The notes under the pieces were generated by a model. It had not been told where the DNA came from and ran no database searches. It saw nothing but the letters and a program-made list of their open reading frames with translations. Both the position numbers and the translations under genes were made by a program. A DNA stretch of 64,000 nt from Allotamlana fucoidanivorans (GTDB lineage Bacteria; Bacteroidota; Bacteroidia; Flavobacteriales; Flavobacteriaceae): the NCBI RefSeq assembly GCF_045788535.1, contig NZ_CP074074.1, positions 372,001-436,000 on the forward strand. Direction: 5' to 3'. Shown piece by piece: positions 1-13,679 of this stretch. Numbering within the stretch: the first letter of the stretch is position 1; every line of letters begins with the position of its first letter.

Positions 1-972
1 ATAACGATAAGGACTACTGAATAAATTTGATAAATCAGAACTTTTTACCCCAGCCTCTGCTGTTAAACTTATTTTAGGAAACATATTGGTTAATGCTACA
101 CCTACCTCTGCATTTGCAGCAATGACTTCCTGTTCAGCTTGTCTTATATCAGGTCGCTTTATTAATAGTTCCGACGGCAGCCCCATAGGAATTGTATCTG
201 GAACTTTATATTGCTTTAATGACGTAGCCACGATAGAATCTTCAGGAAACTTCCCCATTAACGTTGCTAATCTATTATGACTTGACATGATTTTAAACTT
301 GACGTCAGGAATTAACGTAAGTGTATTGGCCAATTGAGATTCTGCCTGCCTATAAGGTGTCTCTGAGGTAAGACCACCCAAATAGCGAAGTTTAGCCAAA
401 CGCACACCTTCTTCTCGTGCTTTTTGCGTTCGGTAAACAATTTCTAACTCTGTTTTATAAGCTGTTAACTCAAAATACGTATTAGCCACGTCTACAATTA
501 AAGATTGTAATACGGCACTTTTAGCTTCTTCTGTAGCTAAATAATCAGCTAAAGCAGCATCTCTTTGCCACCTAATTCGTCCCCAAAGATCGAGTTCCCA
601 TGACAACCCAACAAATAATTCAGTATCGTTAGATGCATCTTCGCTTTTAACTTTTTCAGAGTCTGTTTCTCCATTTAAGCTAATGGCTGGATATAAGTCG
701 CTTTTTGCAATTCTATTATTTTGACGAAATTCCTCCACCCGAGCAATAGCAATTTGTAAATTTCTATTATTGGCTATGGCTTCTTTAATATAGCCTTCTA
801 AAATAGTATCGTTGAAGATTTTCCACCATTCTTTATTCGCTAAGTTTGTAGAATCTAAAGTATGTTCTGCAAACTTATCGGGCATATTTATTTGTGAGCC
901 TTCATATTTATGGCCTATTTTACAAGCACCAAAAAACAAAATAACCATTAAATGTATAATATATTTTTTCAT
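1..972 (-). CDS. TolC/NodT-family outer-membrane efflux lipoprotein (3' end outside window)
   Basis: This is the outer-membrane channel subunit of the tripartite efflux operon. I read it from the minus strand: it starts MKKYIIHLMVILFFGACKIG, a short signal peptide ending in a lipobox (FGAC), followed by the NodT-type start of the mature protein and the WELDLWGRIRW stretch typical of these channels. The frame stays open to base 1, so the C-terminal part lies beyond the window (about 324 codons present; family members usually have 450-480). Its ATG overlaps the TAA of the RND pump gene by one base (TAATG), which indicates translational coupling within one operon. Confidence 0.9.
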   Translation of the reverse strand, partial: MKKYIIHLMVILFFGACKIGHKYEGSQINMPDKFAEHTLDSTNLANKEWWKIFNDTILEGYIKEAIANNRNLQIAIARVEEFRQNNRIAKSDLYPAISLNGETDSEKVKSEDASNDTELFVGLSWELDLWGRIRWQRDAALADYLATEEAKSAVLQSLIVDVANTYFELTAYKTELEIVYRTQKAREEGVRLAKLRYLGGLTSETPYRQAESQLANTLTLIPDVKFKIMSSHNRLATLMGKFPEDSIVATSLKQYKVPDTIPMGLPSELLIKRPDIRQAEQEVIAANAEVGVALTNMFPKISLTAEAGVKSSDLSNLFSSPYRY

Positions 973-3900
973 TACCCTTCTAGTTGTTCTGTTGATTTAT
1001 TTTTAGACACATATAGAAAATAAAAGAAAAAAGGTACAGCAACAATCCCTAGCGTAATTGAAAACAACATCCCAAAAAACACACCTGTACCAATAGAATG
1101 CCTACTCGCAGCTCCAGGACCAGTAGCTACAACAAGAGGAAACATCCCCAAAATAAAAGCCAAAGAAGTCATTACAATGGGCCTGAAACGCACTTTAGCA
1201 GCATATAAAATACCTTCTAACACACCTTTACCTAATTCAAGTTGTTGTTTCGCTACTTCTGCAATTAAAATGGCATTTTTAGTTGACAGACCTATTAAGG
1301 TAACTAAGCCAATTTGAAAGTAAATATCATTCTCTAAACCAACCACCCAAATACCTACAACAGCTCCAAAAACAGCCAATGGTAACGACAAAATAACAGA
1401 TATAGGAATACTCCAACTCTCATATTGCGCGGCTAAAAATAAAAACACAAACAATAAAACTAAAATCATTATGTACCCTATTTGGCCGCCTGCCTTTTTC
1501 TCTTGATAAGAGATACCACTCCATTCCATACCAAACCCCTCTGGTAATTTTTCACGTACTAAGTCTTCCAATTTTGTCATGGCTTGCCCAGTACTGTACC
1601 CATAAGCTGGTTCACCTCTAACTACCGCAGCAGTAAACATATTAAATCGCTTTATACTTCCAGGTCCTGTTGTATAACTAAAGTCGCCTATGGCGGTAAC
1701 AGGTACCATACTACCATTATTTGCTCTTACAAAAAACAAATTCAAATTATCCTTATCGCGCCTAAAAGCCTCATCAGCCTGAATATTCACTCTATAAATA
1801 CGATTAAACATATTAAAGTCATTGACATATAATGCGCCTAAATAAGCTTTCATAGAAGAATATACATCAGCTAGTGGAATACCTTGAAACTGGGCCGCAT
1901 CCTTATTCACATCAAAATACAATTGCGGAACATCTGCTTGAAGGGACGACGATATGCCTTGTAGTTCCTTACTTTGGTTGGCATAATAAATTAAAGTATC
2001 AACTGCTTTGGCTAGTTCTTCAAAAGATGTATCTCCCTTAGCTTGCAATTGCATTTCAAATCCGCCCGAACTTCCTAACCCAGGAATAACTGCGGGTTTT
2101 GACAAATAAAACCGTACTTCGGGGTAATAATAAAACTCCTCATTTATTTCTTGCATAATAGCATCTACCGTTCCATCATCGCCATCACGCTCACTCCAAT
2201 CTTTAAGCATCACGGTTAACGTGGCTCTACCTTGAGACGCCCCTACTCTAGGGCTTGATCCCGTGACATTTTGAACATTTTGAACATTAGGATTTTGAAG
2301 GATAAAATCGACCGCTCGTTCAGTGACTTCAGCGGTACGCTGCAACGTTGCTCCTTCAGGTAATTCTAGCTCAACAGTAAATTGCCCCTGGTCTTCTTCA
2401 GGAATAAAGGAACTAGGTATAGATTTAAAAAGCACAAAAATGGCAATACAAACCAAACCAAAGGCGATAAAAGTACGTTTCCTTTTCTGAATCAAAACAT
2501 TTATTTTATTCAAATAATAATTTTGACCAAAATCTAGCCACCTATTTATGGCCTTAAATACTTTGTTTTTTTCTCCTGTTCTTGGCTTTAATAATAGTAC
2601 ACATAAGGCCGGACTGAGCGTAAGAGCCACAAGTGTTGACAATAATACAGAAATAACAATGGTTATAGAAAATTGCCTATATAATTGTCCTGAAATACCA
2701 CCAAGAAAACTTACGGGTATAAAAACCGCCACCAATACAAGTGAAGTGGCTATCAATGCTCCCGATAACTCTTTCATCGCTATATGTGTGGCTTCTTTAG
2801 ATGTAATACCGCGTTCTTCCATCAATCGCTCCACACTTTCCACCACCACGATAGCGTCATCAACTACAATTCCAATAGCCAAAATAAGACCTAATAAAGT
2901 TAATAGGTTTATTGAAAAACCAAAAGCTAACATGAATGTAAATGTTCCAATAAGAGATATAGGAACTGCTATAATAGGCACCAAAGTTGCCCGAAAGTTT
3001 TGAAGAGATAAGAAAACCACAAGCACCACTAAAAACAAGGCCTCAAATAATGTAATATACACTTCCTTTATGGATGCCGAAATATAATTTGTCATATCAA
3101 AAGGAATGCTATAACTAATGCCATCGGGGAAATTTTTCTTAATTTCATCCATGGCATCACGCACATTACTCGCTACATCAAGAGCATTGGCTCCTGGTAA
3201 TAAATAAACGGCTAGAATAGCCGCATTTTTATTGTCGAAACCTGATTCCTGACTATAACTAGAAGCTTCTAATTCCACTCGAGCAACATCCCGTAACCTT
3301 ATGATGGCTCCATTTGATTTGGCTCTAACAATCACATTTTCAAATTCTTCAACTTTTTCTAATCGTCCCGAGGTAATTAATGGCACGGTAATATCTGTAG
3401 AGGTAATCGGTTGCAGACCTAATTCTCCTGCAGCTGATTCTCTATTTTGATCTAAAATAGCATCTCTAACATCGTTAACCGTAAGCCCAAATCCGGCCAT
3501 GGCATCAGGATATAACCAAACACGCATGGAGTAGTACCTACTCCCAATATTTGAGACTCTCCCTACTCCAGGAACTCTACGTAACACATCTAGTATATTA
3601 ATGGTAGCATAGTTACTCAAATATATCTCATCAAATTTTTCATCGCTAGAGGTTAATGACAAGGTCAATAATTGTGATGCCGCCTGCCGTTCTATTTTAA
3701 TACCATTTTGTATAACCTCGGCTGGTAATCTCGATTCGGCCAATTTCACCCTATTCTGAATATCTACCGCGGCAATCTCAGGATCTGTTCCTACATCAAA
3801 GGTCACATTAATGGTTAATGACCCCGAATTAGAACTCGTAGATTCCATGTAAATCATACCAGGCGTTCCATTTAATTCTTGCTCTATCGGTGTGGCAATG

Positions 3901-4082
3901 GCTTGTGCAACCGTTACCGACCCAGCTCCTGGATAACTGGCGGTTACCTTTACTAAGGGTGGTGTTATTTGTGGGTATTGCTCAATAGGCAATATTACTA
4001 TGGAAATAGCACCTAACAGTACAATTAAAATTGAAATAACGATGGATAATATAGGGCGGTCAATAAAAACTCCTAATCTCAT
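972..4082 (-). CDS. RND multidrug efflux pump, HAE1 (AcrB/MexB) family
   Basis: Inner-membrane, proton-driven transporter that exports hydrophobic or amphiphilic compounds through the adaptor and outer-membrane channel encoded beside it. The 1036-residue length is normal for HAE1 pumps. The first transmembrane helix is at about residues 10-30 and is followed by a large periplasmic loop. The helix cluster at about 345-470 contains the proton-relay pair Asp408-Asp409 (GIVVDDAIVVVE), and a second periplasmic loop and final helices at about 870-1025 complete the duplicated fold. Its start overlaps the adaptor stop by four bases (ATGA) and its stop overlaps the channel start by one base. The substrate cannot be told from sequence. 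Confidence 0.96.
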   Translation of the reverse strand: MRLGVFIDRPILSIVISILIVLLGAISIVILPIEQYPQITPPLVKVTASYPGAGSVTVAQAIATPIEQELNGTPGMIYMESTSSNSGSLTINVTFDVGTDPEIAAVDIQNRVKLAESRLPAEVIQNGIKIERQAASQLLTLSLTSSDEKFDEIYLSNYATINILDVLRRVPGVGRVSNIGSRYYSMRVWLYPDAMAGFGLTVNDVRDAILDQNRESAAGELGLQPITSTDITVPLITSGRLEKVEEFENVIVRAKSNGAIIRLRDVARVELEASSYSQESGFDNKNAAILAVYLLPGANALDVASNVRDAMDEIKKNFPDGISYSIPFDMTNYISASIKEVYITLFEALFLVVLVVFLSLQNFRATLVPIIAVPISLIGTFTFMLAFGFSINLLTLLGLILAIGIVVDDAIVVVESVERLMEERGITSKEATHIAMKELSGALIATSLVLVAVFIPVSFLGGISGQLYRQFSITIVISVLLSTLVALTLSPALCVLLLKPRTGEKNKVFKAINRWLDFGQNYYLNKINVLIQKRKRTFIAFGLVCIAIFVLFKSIPSSFIPEEDQGQFTVELELPEGATLQRTAEVTERAVDFILQNPNVQNVQNVTGSSPRVGASQGRATLTVMLKDWSERDGDDGTVDAIMQEINEEFYYYPEVRFYLSKPAVIPGLGSSGGFEMQLQAKGDTSFEELAKAVDTLIYYANQSKELQGISSSLQADVPQLYFDVNKDAAQFQGIPLADVYSSMKAYLGALYVNDFNMFNRIYRVNIQADEAFRRDKDNLNLFFVRANNGSMVPVTAIGDFSYTTGPGSIKRFNMFTAAVVRGEPAYGYSTGQAMTKLEDLVREKLPEGFGMEWSGISYQEKKAGGQIGYIMILVLLFVFLFLAAQYESWSIPISVILSLPLAVFGAVVGIWVVGLENDIYFQIGLVTLIGLSTKNAILIAEVAKQQLELGKGVLEGILYAAKVRFRPIVMTSLAFILGMFPLVVATGPGAASRHSIGTGVFFGMLFSITLGIVAVPFFFYFLYVSKNKSTEQLEG

Positions 4083-5269
4083 AAATTTTCTGACTTTTTA
4101 TTTTGATTATTCCAAATGGAGTCATTTTCTTTTGTTGGAATTACTTTAAGTCCTGCCTGCACTTTATGTTGACCTTCAACAATAATTTGTTCATCGGCAA
4201 ATAGCCCTCTTGCTACAACAACTCTTTTTTCTAATTTTTCTCCCGTTTGAATAAAACGTTTTTCTACAGTTTTATCATGCCGTAAAACATAAACAAACTC
4301 CCCTCCTTTTTCAATGATAATGGCTTTATTCGGAATTAAAATAGCATTCTCAACCACATTTAGCAACACTTTTACTTTTGTAAATTGACCGGGAAGTAGT
4401 TCACTATTAGGATTAGGAATTTCAGCTCTAAGCGCAAATGTTCCTGTTTTGGAATCTACTTGTGGATTAGCAAAATCTACGATCCCCATTATAGGATAGT
4501 CTGTTCTATCAGCCCTCGTAATACTAACTGTTGGTTTAAAAATATTTTTAGAATTATCGTTGTCTTCATCTTTTGATTGCGTTAATCCAACGTTACTTGC
4601 TTTACTTTTTAAATAGTCAAGCGAGGTCATGTGAAAATGTACAAAAACAGTATCTGTTTGAAATACCGAGGTTAATAATGACGCACCTCCAGAGCCTACT
4701 AATGTTCCTATATCTACTTGACGTTCACCAACAAAACCAGCAATGGGTGATTTCACATTAGTAAAACTGAGTTCTAGTAATGCCTGTTCTAAATCTGCCT
4801 TATACATTAAAACATTGGCTTCTTCCCGTTCCAAACTGGCTTGGGCATTATCTAAATCTAATTGACTAGCCGCTCGTTGTTCATACAATGGCTTCAAGCG
4901 TGCAATATCTCTTTTTGCTTTTGCTGCCGAGGCTTCTGCCTGTTTTACCTGAGCCTTTATTTTATTTACCCGGGCTACATATTGAGTTTCATCAATTTCA
5001 AAAAGTATCTCATCTTCATTGACAAACTTACCTTCCTTGAACAACATTTTTTCTAGAAAGCCATCAACCCTTGCTCTAATCTCTACCTTTTTCTTGGCAG
5101 CTAATTGCCCCACGTATTCTCCATATATTTTAACATTTTCTCTTACAGGAGTATCTATAGTAACAATAGGATTATGCTCTTTTTCCTCCTTACAGGAAAG
5201 ACAGACATTTAGAAGTAAAAAAAATAAAGTACATGATAAAATTAATCTCAATAACCGAAATGTATTCAT
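4079..5269 (-). CDS. RND efflux periplasmic adaptor (membrane fusion) lipoprotein
   Basis: First gene of the efflux operon. It bridges the inner-membrane pump and the outer-membrane channel. The N-terminus is a hydrophobic signal ending NVCLSC, so it is probably lipid-anchored at Cys26. A beta-barrel/lipoyl half (about 45-90) precedes an alanine- and glutamate-rich helical hairpin at about 95-165, then the second lipoyl half and the C-terminal beta-barrel and membrane-proximal domains with the family's LLPGQFTKVKV motif. No TetR or two-component regulator gene lies next to it. The gene sits downstream of the rRNA operon on the same strand, but a strong terminator separates them, so it should have its own promoter between about 5270 and 5470. 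Confidence 0.94.
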   Translation of the reverse strand: MNTFRLLRLILSCTLFFLLLNVCLSCKEEKEHNPIVTIDTPVRENVKIYGEYVGQLAAKKKVEIRARVDGFLEKMLFKEGKFVNEDEILFEIDETQYVARVNKIKAQVKQAEASAAKAKRDIARLKPLYEQRAASQLDLDNAQASLEREEANVLMYKADLEQALLELSFTNVKSPIAGFVGERQVDIGTLVGSGGASLLTSVFQTDTVFVHFHMTSLDYLKSKASNVGLTQSKDEDNDNSKNIFKPTVSITRADRTDYPIMGIVDFANPQVDSKTGTFALRAEIPNPNSELLPGQFTKVKVLLNVVENAILIPNKAIIIEKGGEFVYVLRHDKTVEKRFIQTGEKLEKRVVVARGLFADEQIIVEGQHKVQAGLKVIPTKENDSIWNNQNKKSENL

Positions 5270-5471
5270 ACAATGCGAATTGGTAGTTTATTTGATAGTA
5301 GCTCAAATTTGACCTGTATAAAGGACATAATTTGGTTAACTAAGGTATTAAATTTTTACGAAAACCACACAACATTAACCTAAGTTGTCTCTAAGGCCAA
5401 AAAAAATATTTTAAAATTTCCAGGATAGCGTAAAGGGTAAGGTATTTGTATGTTGTAAAGTTAAGGGCGTG

Positions 5472-5510
5472 GTAAAAAAAAATCCTCAATCTAATAAAAG
5501 ATTGAGGATT
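5472..5510 (-). terminator. Rho-independent terminator of the rRNA operon
   Basis: A perfect 10-bp inverted repeat (AATCCTCAAT at 5481-5490 and ATTGAGGATT at 5501-5510) with a 10-base loop. On the minus strand it is followed by a run of seven T. It lies directly after the 5S gene and before the efflux operon. Confidence 0.9.
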
Positions 5511-5515
5511 AAAAA

Positions 5516-5621
5516 AGGCGGCGACCTACTCTTCCACAAGTGTAGTACCATCGGCGCTAATGGGCTTAACTTCTCTGTTCGGAAAGGTAAGAGGTGAGCC
5601 CCATCGCTATAACCACCTTAA
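5516..5621 (-). rRNA. rrf: 5S ribosomal RNA
   Basis: The minus strand reads as a 5S gene: 5'-GGTGGTTATAGCGATGGGG, the conserved internal loop around CCGAACAGAGAAGTTAAGCC, and a 3' arm ending GGTCGCCGCC that pairs with the 5' end. It follows the 23S gene in the same operon. Ends are estimated from the closing stem to within a few bases. Confidence 0.93.
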
Positions 5622-5773
5622 ATTTTTGGTTATTGGTTGTTTTTTCTGTTATTGGCTACTATAAACAAGTAACTATTAACTAACACCATTAACCGCGCTA
5701 TGCGCAAATATTTTAACATATTGAAAATAAGAACATGATTAATAATTATGTTGTACTCTTTTAAAAAAACAGG

Positions 5774-8597
<2,824 letters not shown>

Positions 8598-8840
8598 TTT
8601 GCTTTTTTAATGAGTTTATTCAATTGAATATTTTCTATTGAATAGTGATTATTAATATCGCTCGCCGATATTAATAATCAGAATTATTATTTCTTAAAAT
8701 TAAACCTAAGTCTAATCTTAATTTTCATGTATCTTTTTTTCAATATGTCAATGAACTTTACGACGACGCCAACGCGCCATCTGGCTCCTACGTTAAAAAT
8801 GTCTACTAGACATTTTCTTAACACTTCGGCTTCGGCCCTG
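8598..8840 (-). other. rRNA spacer between 23S and tRNA-Ala with a strong hairpin
   Basis: AT-rich transcribed spacer. It holds a 15-bp perfect inverted repeat (arms 8646-8660 and 8666-8680, 5-base loop) and an AT-rich palindromic patch at about 8630-8645, both plausible processing signals near the 23S 5' end. A boxA-like copy lies at 8737-8760. No protein gene is visible. Confidence 0.6.
8737..8760 (-). promoter_or_regulatory. boxA-like element, copy 1 (23S spacer)
   Basis: On the minus strand this reads TAAAGTTCATTGACATATTG, similar in layout to bacterial boxA (TGCTCTTTAACA-type) sites that load NusB/S10 for rRNA antitermination. The same core recurs at 8977-9000 and 10884-10905, always in the non-coding parts of this operon. 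The functional reading is inference; the repetition is seen directly. Confidence 0.5.
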
Positions 8841-8914
<74 letters not shown>

Positions 8915-8976
8915 TAATTAGAATTCAGATGTAGAATTCAGAATTACGAATTTAGAATTCTCAACTTCTAAAATTT

Positions 8977-9000
8977 CCTTTCAATATGTTATGAACTTTA
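8977..9000 (-). promoter_or_regulatory. boxA-like element, copy 2 (Ile/Ala spacer)
   Basis: On the minus strand it reads TAAAGTTCATAACATATTGA, differing from the 23S-spacer copy mainly in the centre. It lies between the two tRNA genes. It may be a degenerate boxA or a processing site. Confidence 0.4.
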
Positions 9001-9026
9001 TTAATTCTGTATTCAGAATTAAATCG

Positions 9027-9100
9027 TAGTCTCAGGCAGACTCGAACTGCCGACCTCTACATTATCAGTGTAGCGCTCTAACCAGCTGAGCTATGAGACT
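9027..9100 (-). tRNA. tRNA-Ile (GAT)
   Basis: The minus strand folds as a tRNA: acceptor AGTCTCA/TGAGACT with discriminator A, D-arm AGCTCAGCTGGTTAGAGC, anticodon stem CTACA/TGTAG with GAT in the loop, and T-arm GGCAGTTCGAGTCTGCC. It sits just downstream of 16S; CCA is not encoded. Confidence 0.95.
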
Positions 9101-9263
9101 GTTACTCTTTGGTTATTGGTTTCTTGCTATTGGTTATTGGCCTTTTTATACAAACCAAAAACGAATAACCAGCAACTAACAACTAGTATACTTTAAATTA
9201 ACAGCGAATAGAGAATAAACTATCTTTTTCTTAGTTTATGATACTTTTTAGTCGTCTTTCTCT

Positions 9264-10785
<1,522 letters not shown>

Positions 10786-10883
10786 TTTAAATATTTTAAC
10801 AACTATAAAAGAATCTCTAGTACTCAAAATGGCTTATTCTCTTTGTTAAATTAAATCGTTTCCAATTTAATTTTACGCTGTCA

Positions 10884-10905
10884 ATTCAATATGTTTATGA
10901 ACTTG
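10884..10905 (-). promoter_or_regulatory. boxA-like element, copy 3 (16S leader)
   Basis: On the minus strand it reads AAGTTCATAAACATATTGAA, matching the two spacer copies. Its position about 100 bases upstream of 16S, downstream of the nearest promoter, is where an rRNA antitermination site is expected. Confidence 0.5.
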
Positions 10906-10946
10906 TTTCTTTTCTTTTCTTAACTCGTTTCCTTGCTAAGCGGGTG

Positions 10947-10977
10947 CAAATATAAAACCCCTTTTTTTAACTCACAA
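10947..10977 (-). promoter_or_regulatory. rrn promoter P1 (proximal)
   Basis: The minus strand has TTG, 20 bp, then TATATTTG, matching the Bacteroidota housekeeping promoter (TTTG / TAnnTTTG). It is followed by CACCCGC, a diverged form of the block seen after the other three promoters. Confidence 0.7.
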
Positions 10978-11087
10978 TGTTTTTTTGATATTTTTTTTAA
11001 AGTTTTTTTAACTCCTCTAAAATTTAAAATCTCAAAACCTTTATGACCTTTTTTTACTAAAATAACTACTGCTATTTTTAGCGGCTG

Positions 11088-11117
11088 CAAACATACAACC
11101 TTTTTTAAAACTCACAA
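11088..11117 (-). promoter_or_regulatory. rrn promoter P2
   Basis: The minus strand has TTG, exactly 19 bp, then TATGTTTG, then CAGCCGCTAAAAA. The upstream side is a long A/T tract that could act as an UP-like element. Confidence 0.75.
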
Positions 11118-11227
11118 TGTTTTTTTTGATATTTTTTAAAAGTTTTTTTTAACCTTAAAAACCAGATAATCAAAACACCTTTTTTATGAACTTTTAGCTA
11201 TATGACTACTGCCATTTTTAGCGGCTG

Positions 11228-11257
11228 CAAACATACAACCCTTTTTTAAACTCACAA
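11228..11257 (-). promoter_or_regulatory. rrn promoter P3
   Basis: The minus strand has TTG, exactly 19 bp, then TATGTTTG, then CAGCCGCTAAAAA. It is nearly identical to P2, 140 bp further upstream. Confidence 0.75.
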
Positions 11258-11361
11258 GGCTTTTTTTAACTTTTTTGAGAAAAGTTTTCACCCCTATTTA
11301 TACCTCTAAAACTGTTAATGAACTACGCCCTTTTCAACATTACTGCCGTTTTTAGCGGCTG

Positions 11362-11394
11362 CAAATATACCTGCTTTTATTCCTTTCTTACAAA
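11362..11394 (-). promoter_or_regulatory. rrn promoter P4 (distal)
   Basis: The minus strand has TTTG, 21 bp, then TATATTTG, then the same GCAGCCGCTAAAAA block. Spacing is slightly long, so this is the least certain by spacing, but the downstream block is fully conserved. Confidence 0.6.
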
Positions 11395-11657
11395 CTTTTT
11401 TAAACCTTTTTTTTAACTATTTCTTAAATTACTTATTACCCGTGGGTTACAACTGCTGCTTTCTTTAACCTTAGACCTAAACAAACACTAGTAAACCTAA
11501 TACCTCGTTGAAAATTACATATAAATCATATTAAAGGAACAACAAATTCATCCTTATTCTATACTATATTATACAGAGAAGTAGGATTCATTTTTTAGAA
11601 AGTAAGAAATACAACTATTAAAACAACTTGAATAAATAAACTGACTTAGTTGCTTTG

Positions 11658-13679
11658 CTAATGGAAAAAATTCCAGACCAAACCAAAGCGTACAATAAAG
11701 TCTCTATAAGGATAGGTTGGCGCCGAATAATAATTATAACCCGTAACCGATGAATTAAAATGCTCTGCCTTGAAGTAAATTCTAGTTCTTCTTATTTGAG
11801 CATTTAAAAAGAAATCTAATCTAGGAAACCCGCCAAACTTTCTTTCCTTCTGAACATAAAACTCAGCCATAATTGGATTATAGGCATTCATAAAAAACTC
11901 AGTAAAGTAATTAAAAGTAAATCCTGTTTGCAGATACAGGGCTTTTTTAAAGACATGACTCGAGAAATACAACGTGTTTCTGGTATTGAATTCGGGCACA
12001 TTTAAAACCGAATCTTTATCGGTTACGTTTTGATACTCTATCGTATTATTGAGCGCAAACTTACCTACTTTAAACTCCTTATCTAATCTTACTCTTAAAT
12101 AATTGATTGTATTTGTACTTTGAAAAGGTGCTACTTGCCCCGTTGATTCACTTTTCATGAAATACACATAATTATCAATGGTAGAAAAATCTACTGAAAT
12201 ATCGGCTATTTTCTTTGATGCTAGTTTAAATCCCAATTGTTGCGTTTCAATATTCTTAAACCTATTTTGCCAGTTATAGCTTAAATAGTTACTTTGATAT
12301 AATTGGGCATTATAATTAGGTGCTTTTGAGCTATGATTAATTGATGCTTCTACTTCAAAAATAGTTTTAAGCTTAAAGCCTGCTGTTCCTTTTATGTAGT
12401 TTCCTTTAAAATCACCCGATAGATTCAAACCGCCTTCACCTGTAACGGCCACGCCACCATGTTGTTTATGATACTTTCCGCCAATGGCGACAACATCACC
12501 TATTAATCGATTGGTAATAAGTTGCCCATTAAGACTTACTAAACGGTTATACCCATAATTATAGCTGTTGTTATTAATATTAAAATGCAAATCGCCAATC
12601 ACATTATTGCTATAATTCAGATTAGCCTCATTGTACATATTCTTTAAAACAACCTTATCTGTTAAATCCCTTGTTTTAAAAGCATCTCCAAACATGGCTG
12701 TTTGGGCACTCTGCTGGTCATATTGAAAATACTTGGTTTTATAGGTAAAGACATGTCCTAATGACAATCTGTTTTTTGATACAGAATCGTTAGGCTTTAC
12801 AATATTAAAGCTATGATCTAAATGATACCTTTTCCCAAGCAATATACTTTCGGCATCTTCAAAATTAACTTCCAGAATAGAACGATCAAAGAACTCTTCA
12901 TCACCGCTTTCAAAGTTCTCAACACTATCTTCTGTAAGTCCGCCATTTTCCTGATTCATTAAATCTTGAGTCACGATATGCCCTCTAGCATTATAGCGTC
13001 TATTTTTACTTTGATAATTTCCAGTCACCCTAAAGTTTCCTGTACTTGTTAAAATATGCTGATACTTACCAAGCGATCTTAGTCCTTTATAAGCTATTGA
13101 AAAATTAAATTGCGGACTTAAATTAGCTGAAAAAAAGGCGTCTAACAGTTGCCCTTGCTCAAAAGCACTTCTGTAAAAAAGTTCTGTATATGGCGTAGGC
13201 ATTCTGTAATAGTTAATATCTTCAACCTCCATATAATTAAAATGCCTTGCTCGTGCTCCTATTTTGGGCATTAAACTGGTGTTTTCAAAATTATAGGTAA
13301 GTTGGTTGTAGGTTTGTCCTAAATTGGCAAAAGGAATGAGTCCGAAATTATCCCTTCGCAAATAATTCATTTTATAATCCTTTTGAATGGTTAACGTAGT
13401 ATCAACAAAGGTGGTGTCATTCTTAAAGGAAATAATCTGATAATCTTGTATGTTTGCTAAAGGCTTACCTTTATCTTTTGAAGGTTTCTGCTTAGGTGGG
13501 TTACCAGGAAGCAATAACGAGTCTGATGGCGCCACAGTATTTTGTTCTTGAGTATTCTGTGTTGCAGGTTCATTCTGCGCCTCTACCATTACTGTATACA
13601 ATAAAAACATACTCAATAAAAAAACAAATTTTATGCTTATACTTCTTGATTTTAGGCAAAATGGTATTTTAAGTCTCAT
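11658..13679 (-). CDS. Putative beta-barrel porin (Porin_10-like)
   Basis: Predicted outer-membrane beta-barrel of the type common in Flavobacteriia. The N-terminus has a signal peptide (hydrophobic core at about 18-33, ending VEAQ), followed by a Pro/Gln/Lys-rich linker at about 35-75. The rest, to residue 673, is rich in alternating aromatic/polar strands and ends in a strand closing WNFFH, with a terminal aromatic as in outer-membrane barrels. It is divergent from the RNase HII gene, with 331 bp between. A possible promoter element TACTTTTG lies on the minus strand at 13739-13746. Transported substrate unknown; the family call rests on overall pattern rather than a catalytic motif. Confidence 0.75.
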   Translation of the reverse strand: MRLKIPFCLKSRSISIKFVFLLSMFLLYTVMVEAQNEPATQNTQEQNTVAPSDSLLLPGNPPKQKPSKDKGKPLANIQDYQIISFKNDTTFVDTTLTIQKDYKMNYLRRDNFGLIPFANLGQTYNQLTYNFENTSLMPKIGARARHFNYMEVEDINYYRMPTPYTELFYRSAFEQGQLLDAFFSANLSPQFNFSIAYKGLRSLGKYQHILTSTGNFRVTGNYQSKNRRYNARGHIVTQDLMNQENGGLTEDSVENFESGDEEFFDRSILEVNFEDAESILLGKRYHLDHSFNIVKPNDSVSKNRLSLGHVFTYKTKYFQYDQQSAQTAMFGDAFKTRDLTDKVVLKNMYNEANLNYSNNVIGDLHFNINNNSYNYGYNRLVSLNGQLITNRLIGDVVAIGGKYHKQHGGVAVTGEGGLNLSGDFKGNYIKGTAGFKLKTIFEVEASINHSSKAPNYNAQLYQSNYLSYNWQNRFKNIETQQLGFKLASKKIADISVDFSTIDNYVYFMKSESTGQVAPFQSTNTINYLRVRLDKEFKVGKFALNNTIEYQNVTDKDSVLNVPEFNTRNTLYFSSHVFKKALYLQTGFTFNYFTEFFMNAYNPIMAEFYVQKERKFGGFPRLDFFLNAQIRRTRIYFKAEHFNSSVTGYNYYSAPTYPYRDFIVRFGLVWNFFH

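Larger units (their letters stand above)
10786..11400 (-). promoter_or_regulatory. rRNA operon leader with four tandem promoters
   Basis: A gene-free stretch built from about 140-bp units rich in A/T tracts. Each unit holds a Bacteroidota-type promoter on the minus strand, entered separately below. The three upstream copies are followed by the same block, GCAGCCGCTAAAAA. The leader proximal to 16S carries a third boxA-like element at 10884-10905. Confidence 0.8.

Noticed and set aside
2548..3003. 151-codon plus-strand frame opposite the RND pump
   Set aside because: It is antisense to a clear HAE1 pump gene, rich in Thr/Ser/Ile/Asn as expected for a mirror frame, and has no promoter or family signal.
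8918..9020. GAATTC-rich repeats between tRNA-Ala and tRNA-Ile
   Set aside because: Several loose copies of AGAATTCAGA-like sequence are present, but they are short and irregular in an AT-rich spacer; no element boundary could be supported.
10947..11394. The 140-bp repeats considered as a CRISPR-like or satellite array
   Set aside because: The repeat core coincides with promoter elements on the rrn strand and the units are unequal; there are no spacers of CRISPR length.
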